Made by a program: the position numbers and the translations under genes. A DNA stretch of 64,000 nucleotides from Lachnospiraceae bacterium (lineage in GTDB: Bacteria > Bacillota > Clostridia > Lachnospirales > Lachnospiraceae), in contig CAJTEM010000018.1 of NCBI GenBank assembly GCA_910575255.1, positions 42,220 to 106,219 on the forward strand, written 5' to 3'. Positions 9,377 through 19,575 of this stretch are shown one piece after another (positions within the stretch are counted from its first letter, which is position 1; every line of letters starts with the position of its first letter). The notes below the pieces were generated by a model. It saw only the letters and a list, made by a program, of their open reading frames with translations. It did not search any database and was not told the DNA's origin.

Positions 9377-9412
9377 AAGCTGACCACTGAGCAAAAGCAA
9401 AAATAAAAGGGT

Positions 9413-9448
9413 CTCCTGGCGAAGGAATCTTCGTCAGGAGGCTTTTTT
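9413..9448 (+). terminator. Rho-independent terminator of the SASP gene
   Basis: CTCCTGGCGAAG (9413-9424), GAAT loop, CTTCGTCAGGAG (9429-9440), one G-T pair in a 12-bp stem, then a T6 run at 9443-9448. Confidence 0.93.
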
Positions 9449-9516
9449 CTATCAGGACCTTTCTATTACATCTTCTCAATGGGTCTGGCAAAAGCTGTGT
9501 CAATCATTACTTTTCA

Positions 9517-9545
9517 TTGTCATTTCCGGCCAAAGCTGTTATACT
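9517..9545 (+). promoter_or_regulatory. Sigma-A-type promoter for the MATE gene
   Basis: TTGTCA (9517-9522), 17-bp spacer, TATACT (9540-9545), about 65 bp before the MATE start codon. The space between holds nothing else recognisable. Confidence 0.7.
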
Positions 9546-9610
9546 GTAACCGTTCAGATAACCCTGGATAATAATAACTTTTTCGTATTGCAACAGAAAG
9601 GTAATCTTCC

Positions 9611-10972
9611 ATGAATAAGAGACAGAAGCTGATCACAGGCGCTCCCGGGCGTTCGTTGTTCTTTTTTGCACTTCCCATGATTCTCGGTAATTTGTTCCAG
9701 CAGTTTTACAACATGGCGGACTCGGTAATCGTCGGACGCTATGTGGGAGAGGACGCTCTGGCAGCAGTCGGGGCCTCCTACTCCTTTACCAATGTTTTCA
9801 TCATGGTTGCCATCGGAGGTGGAATCGGAGCCTCTGTGCTGACCAGCCAATATCTGGGGGCAGAAAAATATCAGGAGATGAAGACCTCTGTCTACACCTT
9901 CCTGATTACCTTTACAGCCCTTAGTACCTTGCTGGCGTTTTTTGGCCTTTCTTACAATCCTCAGATCCTGTCCGCCCTGGGAACTCCGGCGAATATCTAT
10001 GAGGACGCCGTACGCTATCTGCAGCTTTACTTTTTAGGGCTTCCTTTTATGTTTATGTATAATGTCCTGGCTGCCAACTTCAATGCATTGGGAAAATCAG
10101 GAATCCCCTTAGGGCTTCTGATCTTTTCCTCCCTGCTGAATATTGTTCTGGATCTGGTAATGGTAATCCGCTTCGGCATGGGAGTCGACGGGGTGGCGAT
10201 CGCCACTGTCATTGCCCAAGGAGTTTCTGCTATGATCTCCTTTGTAATCCTGATGCTTCTGCTGCGCGGCTACCCTGCCAGGGAACATCCGCACCTGTTT
10301 AAAATCTCCATGCTTCTGCGCGGCACCACGATCGCTGTCCCGTCGATTGTCCAGCAGTCCATCGTCAGCATCGGCATGCTTCTGACACAGTCCTCGGTCA
10401 ATCAGTTCGGCTCCTCTGCTCTTGCCGGCTATACGGCCGGTATGCGGCTGGAGTCGATCGCCATTGTACCCATGATCGGTACCGGCAATGCCATGTCCAC
10501 CTTTACTGCCCAGAATCTGGGCGCCGGACAGCCGGACCGGGTGCGGCAGGGCTATCGCAGTTCCTACGGCATCATCGCCGGTTTTGCCCTGTTCCTGTTT
10601 CTGGTCTGCGAGTTCTGCTACCGCCCGATCCTTTCCGCTTTTATGGATACCAGTGCCTCTGTGGTCGCCTACACCACTGGTGCCTCTTACCTGCGCTTTA
10701 TCGGCTGGTTCTTCTGCCTGATCGGTATTAAGGCGACCACTGACGGGGTATTGCGGGGATCCGGTGATGTCACGATCTATATGATCGCCAACCTGGTCAA
10801 TCTGGGAATCCGCGTCTCGGTAGCCAAGCTCTGTTCTCCCATCTGGGGCATCCGGATGATCTGGTATGCCGTACCGTTAGGCTGGTTTGTCAACTACCTG
10901 ATCTCCTTTCTCCGCTATCGGACCGGGCGCTGGCAGGAGAAGGCGCTGGTTTCCAAGGCTTCTCAAACATGA
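9611..10972 (+). CDS. MATE family multidrug/cation efflux protein
   Basis: Product of 453 residues with about 12 hydrophobic segments. The opening GRSLFFFALPMILGNLFQQFYNMADSVIVGRYVGEDALAAVG is the MATE signature; the second half repeats it (PSIVQQSIVSIGMLLTQSSVNQFGSSALAGYTAGMRLESIAIVP), as expected for two six-helix bundles. It should export cationic compounds driven by H+ or Na+; substrate unknown. SD AGAAAGG precedes the ATG. It ends 4 bp from the convergent asd gene with no obvious terminator between. Confidence 0.93.
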   Translation: MNKRQKLITGAPGRSLFFFALPMILGNLFQQFYNMADSVIVGRYVGEDALAAVGASYSFTNVFIMVAIGGGIGASVLTSQYLGAEKYQEMKTSVYTFLITFTALSTLLAFFGLSYNPQILSALGTPANIYEDAVRYLQLYFLGLPFMFMYNVLAANFNALGKSGIPLGLLIFSSLLNIVLDLVMVIRFGMGVDGVAIATVIAQGVSAMISFVILMLLLRGYPAREHPHLFKISMLLRGTTIAVPSIVQQSIVSIGMLLTQSSVNQFGSSALAGYTAGMRLESIAIVPMIGTGNAMSTFTAQNLGAGQPDRVRQGYRSSYGIIAGFALFLFLVCEFCYRPILSAFMDTSASVVAYTTGASYLRFIGWFFCLIGIKATTDGVLRGSGDVTIYMIANLVNLGIRVSVAKLCSPIWGIRMIWYAVPLGWFVNYLISFLRYRTGRWQEKALVSKASQT

Positions 10973-10976
10973 GCCG

Positions 10977-12065
10977 TTAATTCTTTGCCCGGATATATCC
11001 CTGTGCGGTCAGAAGCTCTGCACAAAGCACTGCGCCGCCGGCGGCTCCCCGCAGGGTATTATGTGACAGCCCGACGAACTTATAATCATATACTGTATCC
11101 TTCCGCAGACGTCCCACGGAGATCCCCATCCCGTTTTCGAAATTCACATCCTGGGTAATCTGCGGACGGTTATCCTCTTCTAAGTACTGGATGAACTGCC
11201 GGGGAGCACTCGGAAGCTTCAGCTCTTGCGGAAGTCCGCGGAAGCTCACCATTCTCTCGATCAGCTCTTCTTTTGTCGGGTTCTTACGGAACTTCACAAA
11301 CACGGCTGCCGTGTGTCCGTTCAGGATCGGCACCCGGATGCACTGGCAGGTAATCGCCGGCTCTAAGGCCTTGACAATCTGTCCATTCTCAATCGTCCCC
11401 CACAGGCGCAGAGGTTCCTGCTCGCTTTTCTCCTCCTCACCTCCGATATAGGGAATGATATTTCCCACCATCTCCGGCCAGTCTTTAAAGGTCTTTCCGG
11501 CTCCGGAGATTGCCTGATAGGTGGTCGCCACCACCTCATACGGCTCAAACTCCTTCCAGGCTGTCAGAACCGGCGCATAACTCTGAATGGAACAGTTGGG
11601 CTTTACGGCAATGAAACCACTCTGGGTTCCCAGTCGCTTTTTCTGAAATTCAATCACCTGAAAATGCTCCGGATTGATCTCCGGCACTACCATCGGCACA
11701 TCCGGGGTCCAGCGATGAGCGCTGTTGTTGGATACAACCGGAACCTCTGCCCTGGCATATGCTTCCTCAATGGCACGGATCTCATCCTTGCTCATGTCTA
11801 CGGCGCTGAATACCATATCCACCTCAGAAGAGACTTTTTCCACCTCATTGACATTCATGACGGTCAGGTTTTTCACTGCCTCTGGCATAGGACTCTCCAT
11901 CTTCCAGCGGCCGCCTACAGCCTCCTCATAGGTCTTTCCTGCGGAACGCGGACTCGCTGCCACAGCTGTCACCTCATACCAGGGATGGTTCTCCAAAAGC
12001 GTAACGAATCTCTGCCCCACCATCCCGGTAGCGCCAAGCACTCCTGCTTTCAGCTTCTTTTCCAT
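10977..12065 (-). CDS. asd: Aspartate-semialdehyde dehydrogenase (archaeal/fungal-type)
   Basis: Product of 362 residues from the ATG at 12065, which follows GAGGAGA; an upstream ATG is less well placed. NADP-binding GVLGATGMVGQRF is near the N-terminus and the active-site cysteine is Cys158 in VKPNCSIQSY. The SIQSY form and length resemble the archaeal/fungal branch rather than E. coli Asd. It reduces aspartyl phosphate to aspartate semialdehyde for lysine, diaminopimelate, threonine and methionine synthesis. It appears monocistronic. Confidence 0.95.
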   Translation of the reverse strand: MEKKLKAGVLGATGMVGQRFVTLLENHPWYEVTAVAASPRSAGKTYEEAVGGRWKMESPMPEAVKNLTVMNVNEVEKVSSEVDMVFSAVDMSKDEIRAIEEAYARAEVPVVSNNSAHRWTPDVPMVVPEINPEHFQVIEFQKKRLGTQSGFIAVKPNCSIQSYAPVLTAWKEFEPYEVVATTYQAISGAGKTFKDWPEMVGNIIPYIGGEEEKSEQEPLRLWGTIENGQIVKALEPAITCQCIRVPILNGHTAAVFVKFRKNPTKEELIERMVSFRGLPQELKLPSAPRQFIQYLEEDNRPQITQDVNFENGMGISVGRLRKDTVYDYKFVGLSHNTLRGAAGGAVLCAELLTAQGYIRAKN

Positions 12066-12147
12066 AATGATTCTCCTCATTTCTTTTTCAATATGTGGGA
12101 CTGCCGGTTTTCAGACAGACCACCCATCTGCATATCAGACTTCGACT

Positions 12148-12176
12148 ATCCTATCTCATATTGACAAAAAAATCAA
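12148..12176 (-). promoter_or_regulatory. Candidate promoter for asd
   Basis: Minus strand TTGATT (12176-12171), 17-bp spacer, TAGGAT (12153-12148), about 80 bp before the asd start. The remaining 12177-12364 is AT-rich and contains only the SD of the coat gene; I see no clear sporulation promoter there. Confidence 0.55.
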
Positions 12177-12364
12177 GACTTATTCGCGAGAAAAATACAT
12201 TTGTCTTTATGATGCGTACATTTATGTTTTCCCGTCTGGCTCACCCATACTTTCCCGAGATTTCATAATCCGGCTAAAGGCATCCCTTCTTTTAAATTTC
12301 GCCAGCATAATGATGCGCATACCTGTCCGAAGAAATCCACATACTATTCATGGAGGTGATAATT

Positions 12365-12628
12365 ATGAGTTCCAAAGAACTGAATTATATCGATGACGCC
12401 CTCGGCCACGAAAAATTTCTGAAGACACAGTGTCAGGATGCCATCAAAAACTTACAGGACACAGAGCTGAAGAATTGTGTTCAGCAGATTTACAACAAGC
12501 ACCAGGAGATATTCGACAACTTCTGTTTTCACAGCCACAGTCTACTTACAACCGCAGCTTACTTCCCTTTCCATCCCGCTTTCCCAGTTTCATGCGGCTT
12601 AAATGCACTTCCTTTTTTTTGTAGGTAA
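12365..12628 (+). CDS. CotF-like spore coat protein with an aberrant C-terminus
   Basis: Frame of 87 residues, SD GGAGGTGAT (12352-12360) ideally spaced. Residues 1-54 (MSSKELNYIDDALGHEKFLKT ... QQIYNKHQEIFDNF) look like the small CotF-domain coat proteins common in Lachnospiraceae, which usually end shortly after this point. Here the frame goes on for about 33 hydrophobic, low-similarity residues and runs 83 bp into the convergent 3' end of parC. The natural stop was probably lost, so the tail is accidental. Whether the extended protein still works cannot be told. Confidence 0.75.
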   Translation: MSSKELNYIDDALGHEKFLKTQCQDAIKNLQDTELKNCVQQIYNKHQEIFDNFCFHSHSLLTTAAYFPFHPAFPVSCGLNALPFFCR

Positions 12629-14780
12629 TCACAGGCTCTGTCTCTGTAAAATACACCTGCTCCAGCTGTTCATCCACAGCCAGACGGATCCCCCGCACTC
12701 CGCGGGAATTCTTCTTCATCTCCGGAATCTCCTCCATGGCAAAACGGAGGAACACATCATTGCTTGTCTGCAGTACAACTTCGGACGCTTCCCTGACCGG
12801 ACGTATCACTGCCAGTTCATCGCCCTCCTGAAGTTTCGTGGAAGCTACCGTGCGGTTGTTGGTCACAAATTCCTCTGCTGGAACGATCTTAATCAGGGCC
12901 ATTTTGGTAGCAAACAAAAGCTTCTGCCCGGCCATGGTCTCCCAACAGCTCATCCAGATGATATTCTCTTTGCTTCCGTCGTATTTGCTCACATTGTCTA
13001 AAGGCGTGCCCTTGTCCCGCAGCTTACCGGAGGGAATATCCGTAAGCTTTACCTGATGGAGGTTCCCCTTATCCGTGAAAATACATAGCTTATCCGTATT
13101 CATACAGGGAAGAATATGCCGGTAATCCGCCTCCGCGGTCTCCCGGTTCCGTTCATAGGCTGCCTTGTCTAAGACCTTGCAATAGCCGAACCTGTCCATG
13201 ACAAAGACCACCTCCTGAACCTCCATCGGCGTTTCCTCATAGACCGCTTCCTTCCCGTCCTCAATCCGGGTTTTCCGGGGAGTGGCAAATTCCTTTTTGA
13301 TGCTTTCCAAATCCGCCTGAATCACCTGATTCATATTCCTGCGGTTCTTGAGAATCTTCTCATACTCGGCAATCTTTTTCAGGCATTCCTTATATTCCTT
13401 CTGTAGTGCCAAGATCTCCAGGCCGATCAGCTTGTAAAGCCGCATCTCCAGGATCGCTGTTGCCTGTTTCTCGGTAAAGGCCAGCTGCCTGGCGTCCTCT
13501 TCAAAACCAGGATGTTTAAATTGGATCCCGGAAGTGTCTCCATGCATCAGACAGGCTTTCGCATCCTTAAGATTCTTGGAACCCCGCAAAATGGCAATAA
13601 TCAGATCAATCACATCACAGGCCTGCATCAGACCCTCCCGGATCTCTTTGCGCTCCAGCTCCTTATCCAGAAGCGCCTGATACTTCCTGGTGGCATTTTC
13701 ATACTGAAAATCCAGATAATTCTTCAGAATCCCCCGCAGGCTTAAGGTCTCAGGCCGTCCCTTGGCAATGGCCAGCATATTGACGCCAAAGGTATCCTCC
13801 AGCTTCGTCTTTTTGTAGAGGATATTCTTGATCTTCTCTACATCCGCATCCCGTCTCAGCTCCAGAACAATACGGATCCCTTCCTTGCTGGACTGGTTGG
13901 AGATATCCACCACATCCGGAAGTTTGCGGCTCTCCACCAATTCGGCCACATCGACCAGAAACTTGTTGATTCCGGCTCCGATCATCGTATAGGGAATCTC
14001 CGTGATAACCAGCTTATCCTTGTCACTGCGCCGCCTGCCAAGCTCTACCTCCAGCCGTCCGCGCAGCTTGATCTTGCCTACCCCGGTCTCATAGATCTCT
14101 GCCAGGCCGCTCTTATTGGCAATGATGCCGCCGGTTGGGAAATCCGGTCCCGGCAGATATTCCATCATCTCCTGTGTCGTCATATCGGGACGGTCAATGT
14201 ATGCCTTAACCAGGTCAATCACCTCGCCCAGGTTGTGGGGCGGGATGCTGGTGCTCATTCCCACGGCAATTCCCTCCGAGCCATTGATCAGAAGGTTGGG
14301 CACCCGCACCGGCAGCACCTCCGGCTCTTTCTCCGACTCATCGTAATTGGACACGAAATTCACGGTCTTGTCGAGATCCTTCAGATAGACTTCCTCCGCA
14401 AACTTGCGCAGCCTAGCTTCCGTATAACGCATGGCAGCCGCACCGTCTCCCTCGATGGATCCGAAGTTGCCGTGCCCGTCCACCAGTGCCATCCCTTTCT
14501 TAAAATCCTGGGACAGCACAACCAGCGTCTCATAGATGGAACTGTCGCCGTGAGGATGATATTTACCCATCGTATCACCGACGATACGCGCCGATTTGCG
14601 GTGCGGTTTGTCATGTCCCAGCCGCAGCTCACTCATATCATAAAGCACCCGGCGCTGCACCGGCTTTAATCCGTCCCGGGCATCCGGAATCGCACGCGCC
14701 GTGATTACACTCATGGAATAGTTCAGGTAGCTTCTCTGCATCTCCTCTGAAAATTCCGTTGTCAATATTCTCTCTGCCAT
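12546..14780 (-). CDS. parC: DNA topoisomerase IV subunit A
   Basis: Product of 744 residues. The N-terminal breakage-reunion domain carries the catalytic tyrosine in [11 protein letters not shown] (Tyr119). The quinolone-resistance region [13 protein letters not shown] keeps the sensitive-type Ser80 and Glu84 at the numbering used for E. coli ParC. The C-terminal part is the short, divergent beta-propeller region typical of ParC rather than GyrA. With ParE it decatenates chromosomes. It lies 103 bp downstream of parE on the same strand; its 3' end is overlapped by the coat gene. Confidence 0.93.
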   Translation of the reverse strand: MAERILTTEFSEEMQRSYLNYSMSVITARAIPDARDGLKPVQRRVLYDMSELRLGHDKPHRKSARIVGDTMGKYHPHGDSSIYETLVVLSQDFKKGMALVDGHGNFGSIEGDGAAAMRYTEARLRKFAEEVYLKDLDKTVNFVSNYDESEKEPEVLPVRVPNLLINGSEGIAVGMSTSIPPHNLGEVIDLVKAYIDRPDMTTQEMMEYLPGPDFPTGGIIANKSGLAEIYETGVGKIKLRGRLEVELGRRRSDKDKLVITEIPYTMIGAGINKFLVDVAELVESRKLPDVVDISNQSSKEGIRIVLELRRDADVEKIKNILYKKTKLEDTFGVNMLAIAKGRPETLSLRGILKNYLDFQYENATRKYQALLDKELERKEIREGLMQACDVIDLIIAILRGSKNLKDAKACLMHGDTSGIQFKHPGFEEDARQLAFTEKQATAILEMRLYKLIGLEILALQKEYKECLKKIAEYEKILKNRRNMNQVIQADLESIKKEFATPRKTRIEDGKEAVYEETPMEVQEVVFVMDRFGYCKVLDKAAYERNRETAEADYRHILPCMNTDKLCIFTDKGNLHQVKLTDIPSGKLRDKGTPLDNVSKYDGSKENIIWMSCWETMAGQKLLFATKMALIKIVPAEEFVTNNRTVASTKLQEGDELAVIRPVREASEVVLQTSNDVFLRFAMEEIPEMKKNSRGVRGIRLAVDEQLEQVYFTETEPVITYKKKEVHLSRMKLGKRDGKGSKLRL

Positions 14781-14883
14781 AGGTTCTCCATTCTTCCTTT
14801 TCTGCGTGGCCGTTCAGGCAGGCAAGAGGATGCCCCGTCTGAGCCGTCACTTTTCTGCCGCTCATCCGGCAGTTACCTGTCAC

Positions 14884-16803
14884 TTATGCATCGATCTCCG
14901 CCTCATCCGCGTGATCGTGAATGAATTTCCTGCGCGGCGGCACCTCGCTCCCCATCAGCATTTCCGTGACCTCGGATGCCAGACGGGCATCCTCGATCTC
15001 CACGCGCTTTAACACCCTCCGCTCCGGATCCAGGGTGGTCTCCCACAGCTGCTCCGGATCCATCTCGCCCAGGCCCTTATACCGCTGCAGCCGGAACTCC
15101 CCGGTATGGCTCTTCCGATAGCGTTCCAGCTCCTTGTCATCATACAGATACTGCTCCTGCCCCCGACTGGGTATCACCTTATAAAGAGGCGGCATGGCAA
15201 TGAACACATGCCCGTTATAGATCAGATCCGGCATGAAGCGGTACAGAAAGGTCAGAAGCAGAGTATCGATATGGCTGCCGTCCACATCTGCATCCGTCAT
15301 CAGGATGATCTTGTGATAACGCAGTTTTGCCAGGTCAAAATCATTGCCATACCCCTCGGAAAAGCCGCATCCGAACGCATTGATCATGGTCTTGATCTCC
15401 GCATTGGCCAATACCTTGTCCATGGATGCCTTTTCCACATTGAGAATCTTTCCCCGGATCGGCAGGATCGCCTGGTACATGCGGTTGCGGGCCGTCTTGG
15501 CCGAACCGCCGGCCGAATCTCCCTCCACGATAAAAATCTCACACTTTTCAGCTTCCCGGCTCTCGCAGTTGGCCAGCTTGCCATTGCTGTCAAAGGAGAA
15601 TTTTGACTTGGTCAGCATATTGGTTCTGGCCTTCTCCTCTGCCTTGCGGATCTTTGCCGATTTCTCCGCGCAGGCAATGATACCCTTCAGCACTTCTATA
15701 TTGCGGTCAAAGTAATGCTGCAGAAGATCTCCGCTGACCGCAAACACGGCCTTGGTGGCATCTGCACTGGCCAGCTTGGTCTTGGTCTGCCCCTCAAAGA
15801 TCGGATCCGGATGCTTGACCGCAACGATTGCCGTCATACCATTTCTGGTATCCGCGCCGGTAAAATTCGGTTCCTTTTCCTTTAAGATTCCCAGCTCTCT
15901 GGCATAGGAATTGATCATCTGGGTAAAGCGGGTCTTAAAGCCCACCAGATGCGTGCCGCCTTCCTGGGTAAAGATATTGTTGCAGAAGCCCAGAATATTC
16001 TCCTCAAAGGTATCCACGAACTGAATCGCCAGCTCCACCTCAATCCCTTCCTGCTTATCCTTCACATAGATCGGATCGTGAATGGCATTCTTGCCGTTGT
16101 TAATCTCTTTCACGTAGGCAGCCAGGCCTTCCGGCTCATGGAAGATGACACTCTCCTCCTCTCCCTGCCTCCGGTTCTCATAAGTAATGCTCAGGCCGGG
16201 ATTTAAGTAAGCCGTCTCATGCAGCCGGCTCTTCAGCCAGTCGGCCTTAAAACGGGTTCTCTCGAAAATCTCTCCGTCCGGCAAAAAATTAATCTCCGTT
16301 CCTGTCTGCTTCGTCTTTCCGACCACTGGCAAAAGTCCGTCCTTTAACTCGACCACGGGAAGCCCTTTCTCGTAGGCATCGTGATGAATCTGACCTCCCC
16401 GATGGATGCGGATATCCATATGGGCAGACAGGGCATTCACCACGGAGGAACCGACTCCATGCAATCCCCCGCTGGTCTTATATGCCTCATTATCAAACTT
16501 GCCTCCGGCATGCAAGGTCGAAAAAACGATTCTTGCCGCAGACACCCCTTTCTTGTGCATCTCCACGGGAATTCCCCGTCCGCTGTCCTTCACGGTACAA
16601 GATCCGTCCGCCTCCAAAATGACCTGAATCCTGTCACAGTAGCCAGCCAGATGCTCGTCCACCGCATTGTCCACAATCTCATATATCAGGTGGTTCAGAC
16701 CCTTGGTCCCCACCCCTCCTATGTACATACCCGGCCGCTTACGAACGGCTTCCAGTCCTTCCAGGACGGTAATGCTGTCCGCATTATACTGCGTCTTCGC
16801 CAT
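14884..16803 (-). CDS. parE: DNA topoisomerase IV subunit B
   Basis: Product of 639 residues from the ATG at 16803, which follows GGGAGGA; the longer frame to 16869 lacks an SD. GHKL ATPase motifs are NAVDEHLAG, DSGRGIPVEM and GGLHGVGSSVVNAL; the Toprim metal-binding motifs are IVEGDSAGG and MTDADVDGSHI. It is the ATPase half of topoisomerase IV, partner of the downstream parC. GyrB is the paralogous alternative, but adjacency to a ParC-type subunit favours ParE. Confidence 0.93.
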   Translation of the reverse strand: MAKTQYNADSITVLEGLEAVRKRPGMYIGGVGTKGLNHLIYEIVDNAVDEHLAGYCDRIQVILEADGSCTVKDSGRGIPVEMHKKGVSAARIVFSTLHAGGKFDNEAYKTSGGLHGVGSSVVNALSAHMDIRIHRGGQIHHDAYEKGLPVVELKDGLLPVVGKTKQTGTEINFLPDGEIFERTRFKADWLKSRLHETAYLNPGLSITYENRRQGEEESVIFHEPEGLAAYVKEINNGKNAIHDPIYVKDKQEGIEVELAIQFVDTFEENILGFCNNIFTQEGGTHLVGFKTRFTQMINSYARELGILKEKEPNFTGADTRNGMTAIVAVKHPDPIFEGQTKTKLASADATKAVFAVSGDLLQHYFDRNIEVLKGIIACAEKSAKIRKAEEKARTNMLTKSKFSFDSNGKLANCESREAEKCEIFIVEGDSAGGSAKTARNRMYQAILPIRGKILNVEKASMDKVLANAEIKTMINAFGCGFSEGYGNDFDLAKLRYHKIILMTDADVDGSHIDTLLLTFLYRFMPDLIYNGHVFIAMPPLYKVIPSRGQEQYLYDDKELERYRKSHTGEFRLQRYKGLGEMDPEQLWETTLDPERRVLKRVEIEDARLASEVTEMLMGSEVPPRRKFIHDHADEAEIDA

Positions 16804-16947
16804 GATATTCCTCCCTGTCCGATCTGATTCTGAAATATTCTCTGCTTTTTCCATACTGCAAAAAAGCACATGTTCCCATTATACACAGAAACCCCGGTAA
16901 AAAGCAAGTCATTTATCGAACTTACTTTCGACCGGGAGCTGGAACGG

Positions 16948-17678
16948 TTACTGTTCACAGGCAATATCCCTGGCAGACAAATAGACCGGATTAACAATGG
17001 CAGACAGTTCGGCTTCATTGTTATAATCAAGGAGCGGCGTTTCTGTGTTATGGGCATACTCCAGTATCTCTGCCATGGTTTGGGTATCTCCGGCCTGAGT
17101 GGCCCGCATCATACGCTCCGATTCCTTGGCCAGCCGATACATATAGCCCAGAGATGGTTCTTTCCGAAGCATAGCCTCAAACGGTCTCATCAGTTCTTTA
17201 TTGGGAATGGACAGCTTTCCGGCATCGTAACTGAGGAACCCGTAGACAAGCATAGCGGAAAAATTTCTTCGCAGGTTTCCAAGCGCATGGAAGTGGCAGC
17301 GTACTCCTGGATCCTGCACATGACCGTTTCTCCTGACACCATCAGTGCGAGGTCGTTTCGGACATCGGCAATATTTTTTTGAATATAATAGTAGATCTCA
17401 TCATAGGGACCAGAGCTGGTCCGGTAATTCTCCAGGTTATTGTTGGACAAAGCAGCTACCACGGAACTGGGGTTATAAACCCGCTCGCCTCCGAAGGTAT
17501 GGTATCCGTTATACCAGTCCCGCAGGTTTTCTCTGGTAAGTCTGGGATGGGGAGTCCGGGTAAGATAGCGTTCATACAGTTCATCCACTTCCTGCTCCGT
17601 AAAGCCAAAGCTTTCACTGAACCGCTCTTCATTATGGACCATGAGGCTGTGGCCTCCCATAAATAGTTGTACGTTCAC
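16948..17678 (-). pseudogene. Relic of AAA-ATPase-like / PD-(D/E)XK (DUF1703) protein
   Basis: Two overlapping frames together give the central part of an AAA-ATPase-like protein: frame 1 (17678 down to about 17265) has FGFTEQEVDELYERYL, LRDWYNGYHTFGGERVYNPSSV and YYIQKNIADVRNDLALMVSGE; frame 2 continues with SAMLVYGFLSYDAGKLSIPNKEL and ends at 16948. The switch is at the run AAATTTTTCC near 17266, so a one-base indel. The N-terminal Walker A half and the C-terminal nuclease half are both absent. These proteins are multicopy in Lachnospiraceae and their role is unsettled. Clearly a dead fragment. Confidence 0.85.
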
Positions 17679-17751
17679 AGAATCATTACCAGTTTAACAT
17701 AATCGTCCTGGGTTATCAATGTACAAAAAAGCAACTTAATCCGGTCTATCT

Positions 17752-17782
17752 CCAGAGGAGCTGACTGCAAAGCTCCTTCTGG
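17752..17782 (-). other. Hairpin downstream of the tryptophan ABC operon
   Basis: Minus strand CCAGAAGGAGCT ... AGCTCCTCTGG with an 8-base loop forms a long stem 15 bp after the ATPase stop codon. No T run follows directly; the first one is about 25 bases further, so this is a weak terminator or an mRNA-stabilising 3' end. Confidence 0.4.
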
Positions 17783-17797
17783 AAACCATTTGCTTCC

Positions 17798-18571
17798 CTA
17801 ATTCCCACACTCAATACTAATTTCGTTAAATTTATCCAGGATATCCTGGATCCGGATTGCCTTCTTGGCCTCCCCGGCCTCATCCAGGATCGCCTGCCCC
17901 TGATGCATCATGATCAGGCGGTTTCCGTATTCCACCGCATAACGCAGGTTGTGGGTCACCATGACCGTAGTCAGCTTCTTCTCGCGGACTACCTTGCCGG
18001 TCAGCTCCATGATGGTCTCTGCTGTCTTGGGATCCAGGGCTGCCGTATGCTCATCCAAAATCAGGAATTCGATCTCTGTCATGGTGGACATCAGAAGCGC
18101 CATGGCCTGACGCTGGCCGCCGGAAAGGACCCCCACTTTTACATACAGCTTATCCTCCAGCCCAAGCCCCAGAGACTGAAGCTGTTCCCGGTAAAAATCA
18201 ATTCTTTTTTTGTCTGTGCCCCGCCGCAGATTAAAGGGCCTGCCTTTGTTATCCGCCAGTGACATATTTTCCAGAATCGTCATGCTGGGACAGGTGCCCA
18301 TGGCCGGGTTCTGATAGACCCGCCCGATCCGGCGCTGACGCCGATACTCCGGCATATGGGTGATATCTTCTCCGTTGATGAAGATACTGCCGGAATCCAA
18401 AGGGATGCTGCCGCAGATAATATTCAAAAGGGAGGTCTTGCCCGAACCATTGCTGCCGACCACAGAGACAAATTCTCCCTCTTCAATCTTCATGGAAAAA
18501 TCATGGAACATACACATCTCATGAACGGTTCCGGCATTATAGTATTTCCGGATATTCTTAAGCTCAAGCAT
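17798..18571 (-). CDS. trpZ: ABC transporter ATPase, tryptophan importer TrpZ-like
   Basis: Product of 257 residues: Walker A GSNGSGKTS (residues 39-47), signature LSGGQRQAM, Walker B FLILDEHTAALD, H-loop VTHN. It overlaps the permease gene by 8 bp and is the last gene of a T-box-controlled operon. The family normally annotated as a generic ABC-type uncharacterised transporter (with the DUF534 binding protein) is assigned to tryptophan because of the UGG specifier in the shared leader. The symbol follows the predicted TrpXYZ system and rests on that inference. Confidence 0.85.
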   Translation of the reverse strand: MLELKNIRKYYNAGTVHEMCMFHDFSMKIEEGEFVSVVGSNGSGKTSLLNIICGSIPLDSGSIFINGEDITHMPEYRRQRRIGRVYQNPAMGTCPSMTILENMSLADNKGRPFNLRRGTDKKRIDFYREQLQSLGLGLEDKLYVKVGVLSGGQRQAMALLMSTMTEIEFLILDEHTAALDPKTAETIMELTGKVVREKKLTTVMVTHNLRYAVEYGNRLIMMHQGQAILDEAGEAKKAIRIQDILDKFNEISIECGN

Positions 18572-19493
18572 GAACAGTCACCTTCTTTCCCTTCCGATTG
18601 CTCATTACCAGGATGATCAGGAACAATACAGATGTCACCAGCTTTAGATCTGATGCCGCCATTCCCAGGGAAATCGCCAGCGCCACACAGCTGCGATAGA
18701 CCAGAGAGCCGAGAATCACGGCTGTGGTGGCTTTCATTCCCCGAGGGCGTTTTCTTCCGTTTTCCGAGGATGCCCGCCCGGGCAGGTGCAGGTTTTTAAA
18801 CAGCTTCGTGCCGATAATCACGTTTGCCAGTCCGATCACAATCGCGCCTGTACCGGTACTGATCTCAAAAAATCCTTTTTGCTGGCAGTAAACACAGCCG
18901 GCCAGGGCGACAAAACCATTGGCAATGGCCAGTCCTGCCAGCTTGACCATTCCCTTGTCCTTCGCCAGAGAGGTGACCAGCACGTCATTATCTCCCACTG
19001 CCCGGAGCAGATAGCCGGATCGGGTGTTCAGATACAGATCCAGAAGAAGCTTACAGATCAGGGTGATCACAAGCAGAACCAGCACCACACCAAAAGGCTC
19101 CAAGGTCTCAAAAAGCACGACATCCAATAGGGCATTGTCAAAGATCGTAGCCTTGCTGAAGATCGGCAGATTCGCCTTTCCGGCGATCCGCAGGTTGATT
19201 GAATACAGTGCTGTCATCATGATAATGCCGGACAGCAGATCCCGTACCCGCAGTTTTACATGGATAAAGCCGGTCACACAGCCGGCCAGGGCGCCGGCTA
19301 AAAAGGCCAGGAACAGGGTAAGAACCGGAGGAACACCTTTTAATATCAGCATGGCAGTGACTGCCGCCCCTAGCGGGAATGTGCCGTCCACCGACAAATC
19401 CGGGAAATCCAAAATTTTATAGGTGATGTAAACGCCCAAAGCCAGAATGGCGTAAATCAGCCCCTCTTCCAAAATTCCGATAATAATTGACAT
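18564..19493 (-). CDS. trpY: ABC transporter permease, tryptophan importer TrpY-like
   Basis: Product of 309 residues with about eight to nine hydrophobic segments, starting MSIIIGILEEGLIYAILALGVYITYKILDFPDLSVDGTFPLGAAV, the characteristic N-terminus of the BPD_transp_2-type permeases paired with DUF534 binding proteins. A charged cytoplasmic loop (NLHLPGRASSENGRKRPRG) precedes the last two helices. It sits between the binding-protein gene (82-bp gap) and the ATPase gene (8-bp overlap). Confidence 0.88.
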   Translation of the reverse strand: MSIIIGILEEGLIYAILALGVYITYKILDFPDLSVDGTFPLGAAVTAMLILKGVPPVLTLFLAFLAGALAGCVTGFIHVKLRVRDLLSGIIMMTALYSINLRIAGKANLPIFSKATIFDNALLDVVLFETLEPFGVVLVLLVITLICKLLLDLYLNTRSGYLLRAVGDNDVLVTSLAKDKGMVKLAGLAIANGFVALAGCVYCQQKGFFEISTGTGAIVIGLANVIIGTKLFKNLHLPGRASSENGRKRPRGMKATTAVILGSLVYRSCVALAISLGMAASDLKLVTSVLFLIILVMSNRKGKKVTVHA

Positions 19494-19575
19494 AGTTTCC
19501 TCCGTTTTTTCTAATATTTAAAACGGCCTGATCGGGTGTCCTGACCACCTGACAATCAAAACACCGGCAGGCGAA

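Noticed and set aside
13900..14560. Quinolone-resistance change in parC
   Set aside because: The region reads [13 protein letters not shown] with Ser80 and Glu84, the sensitive form.
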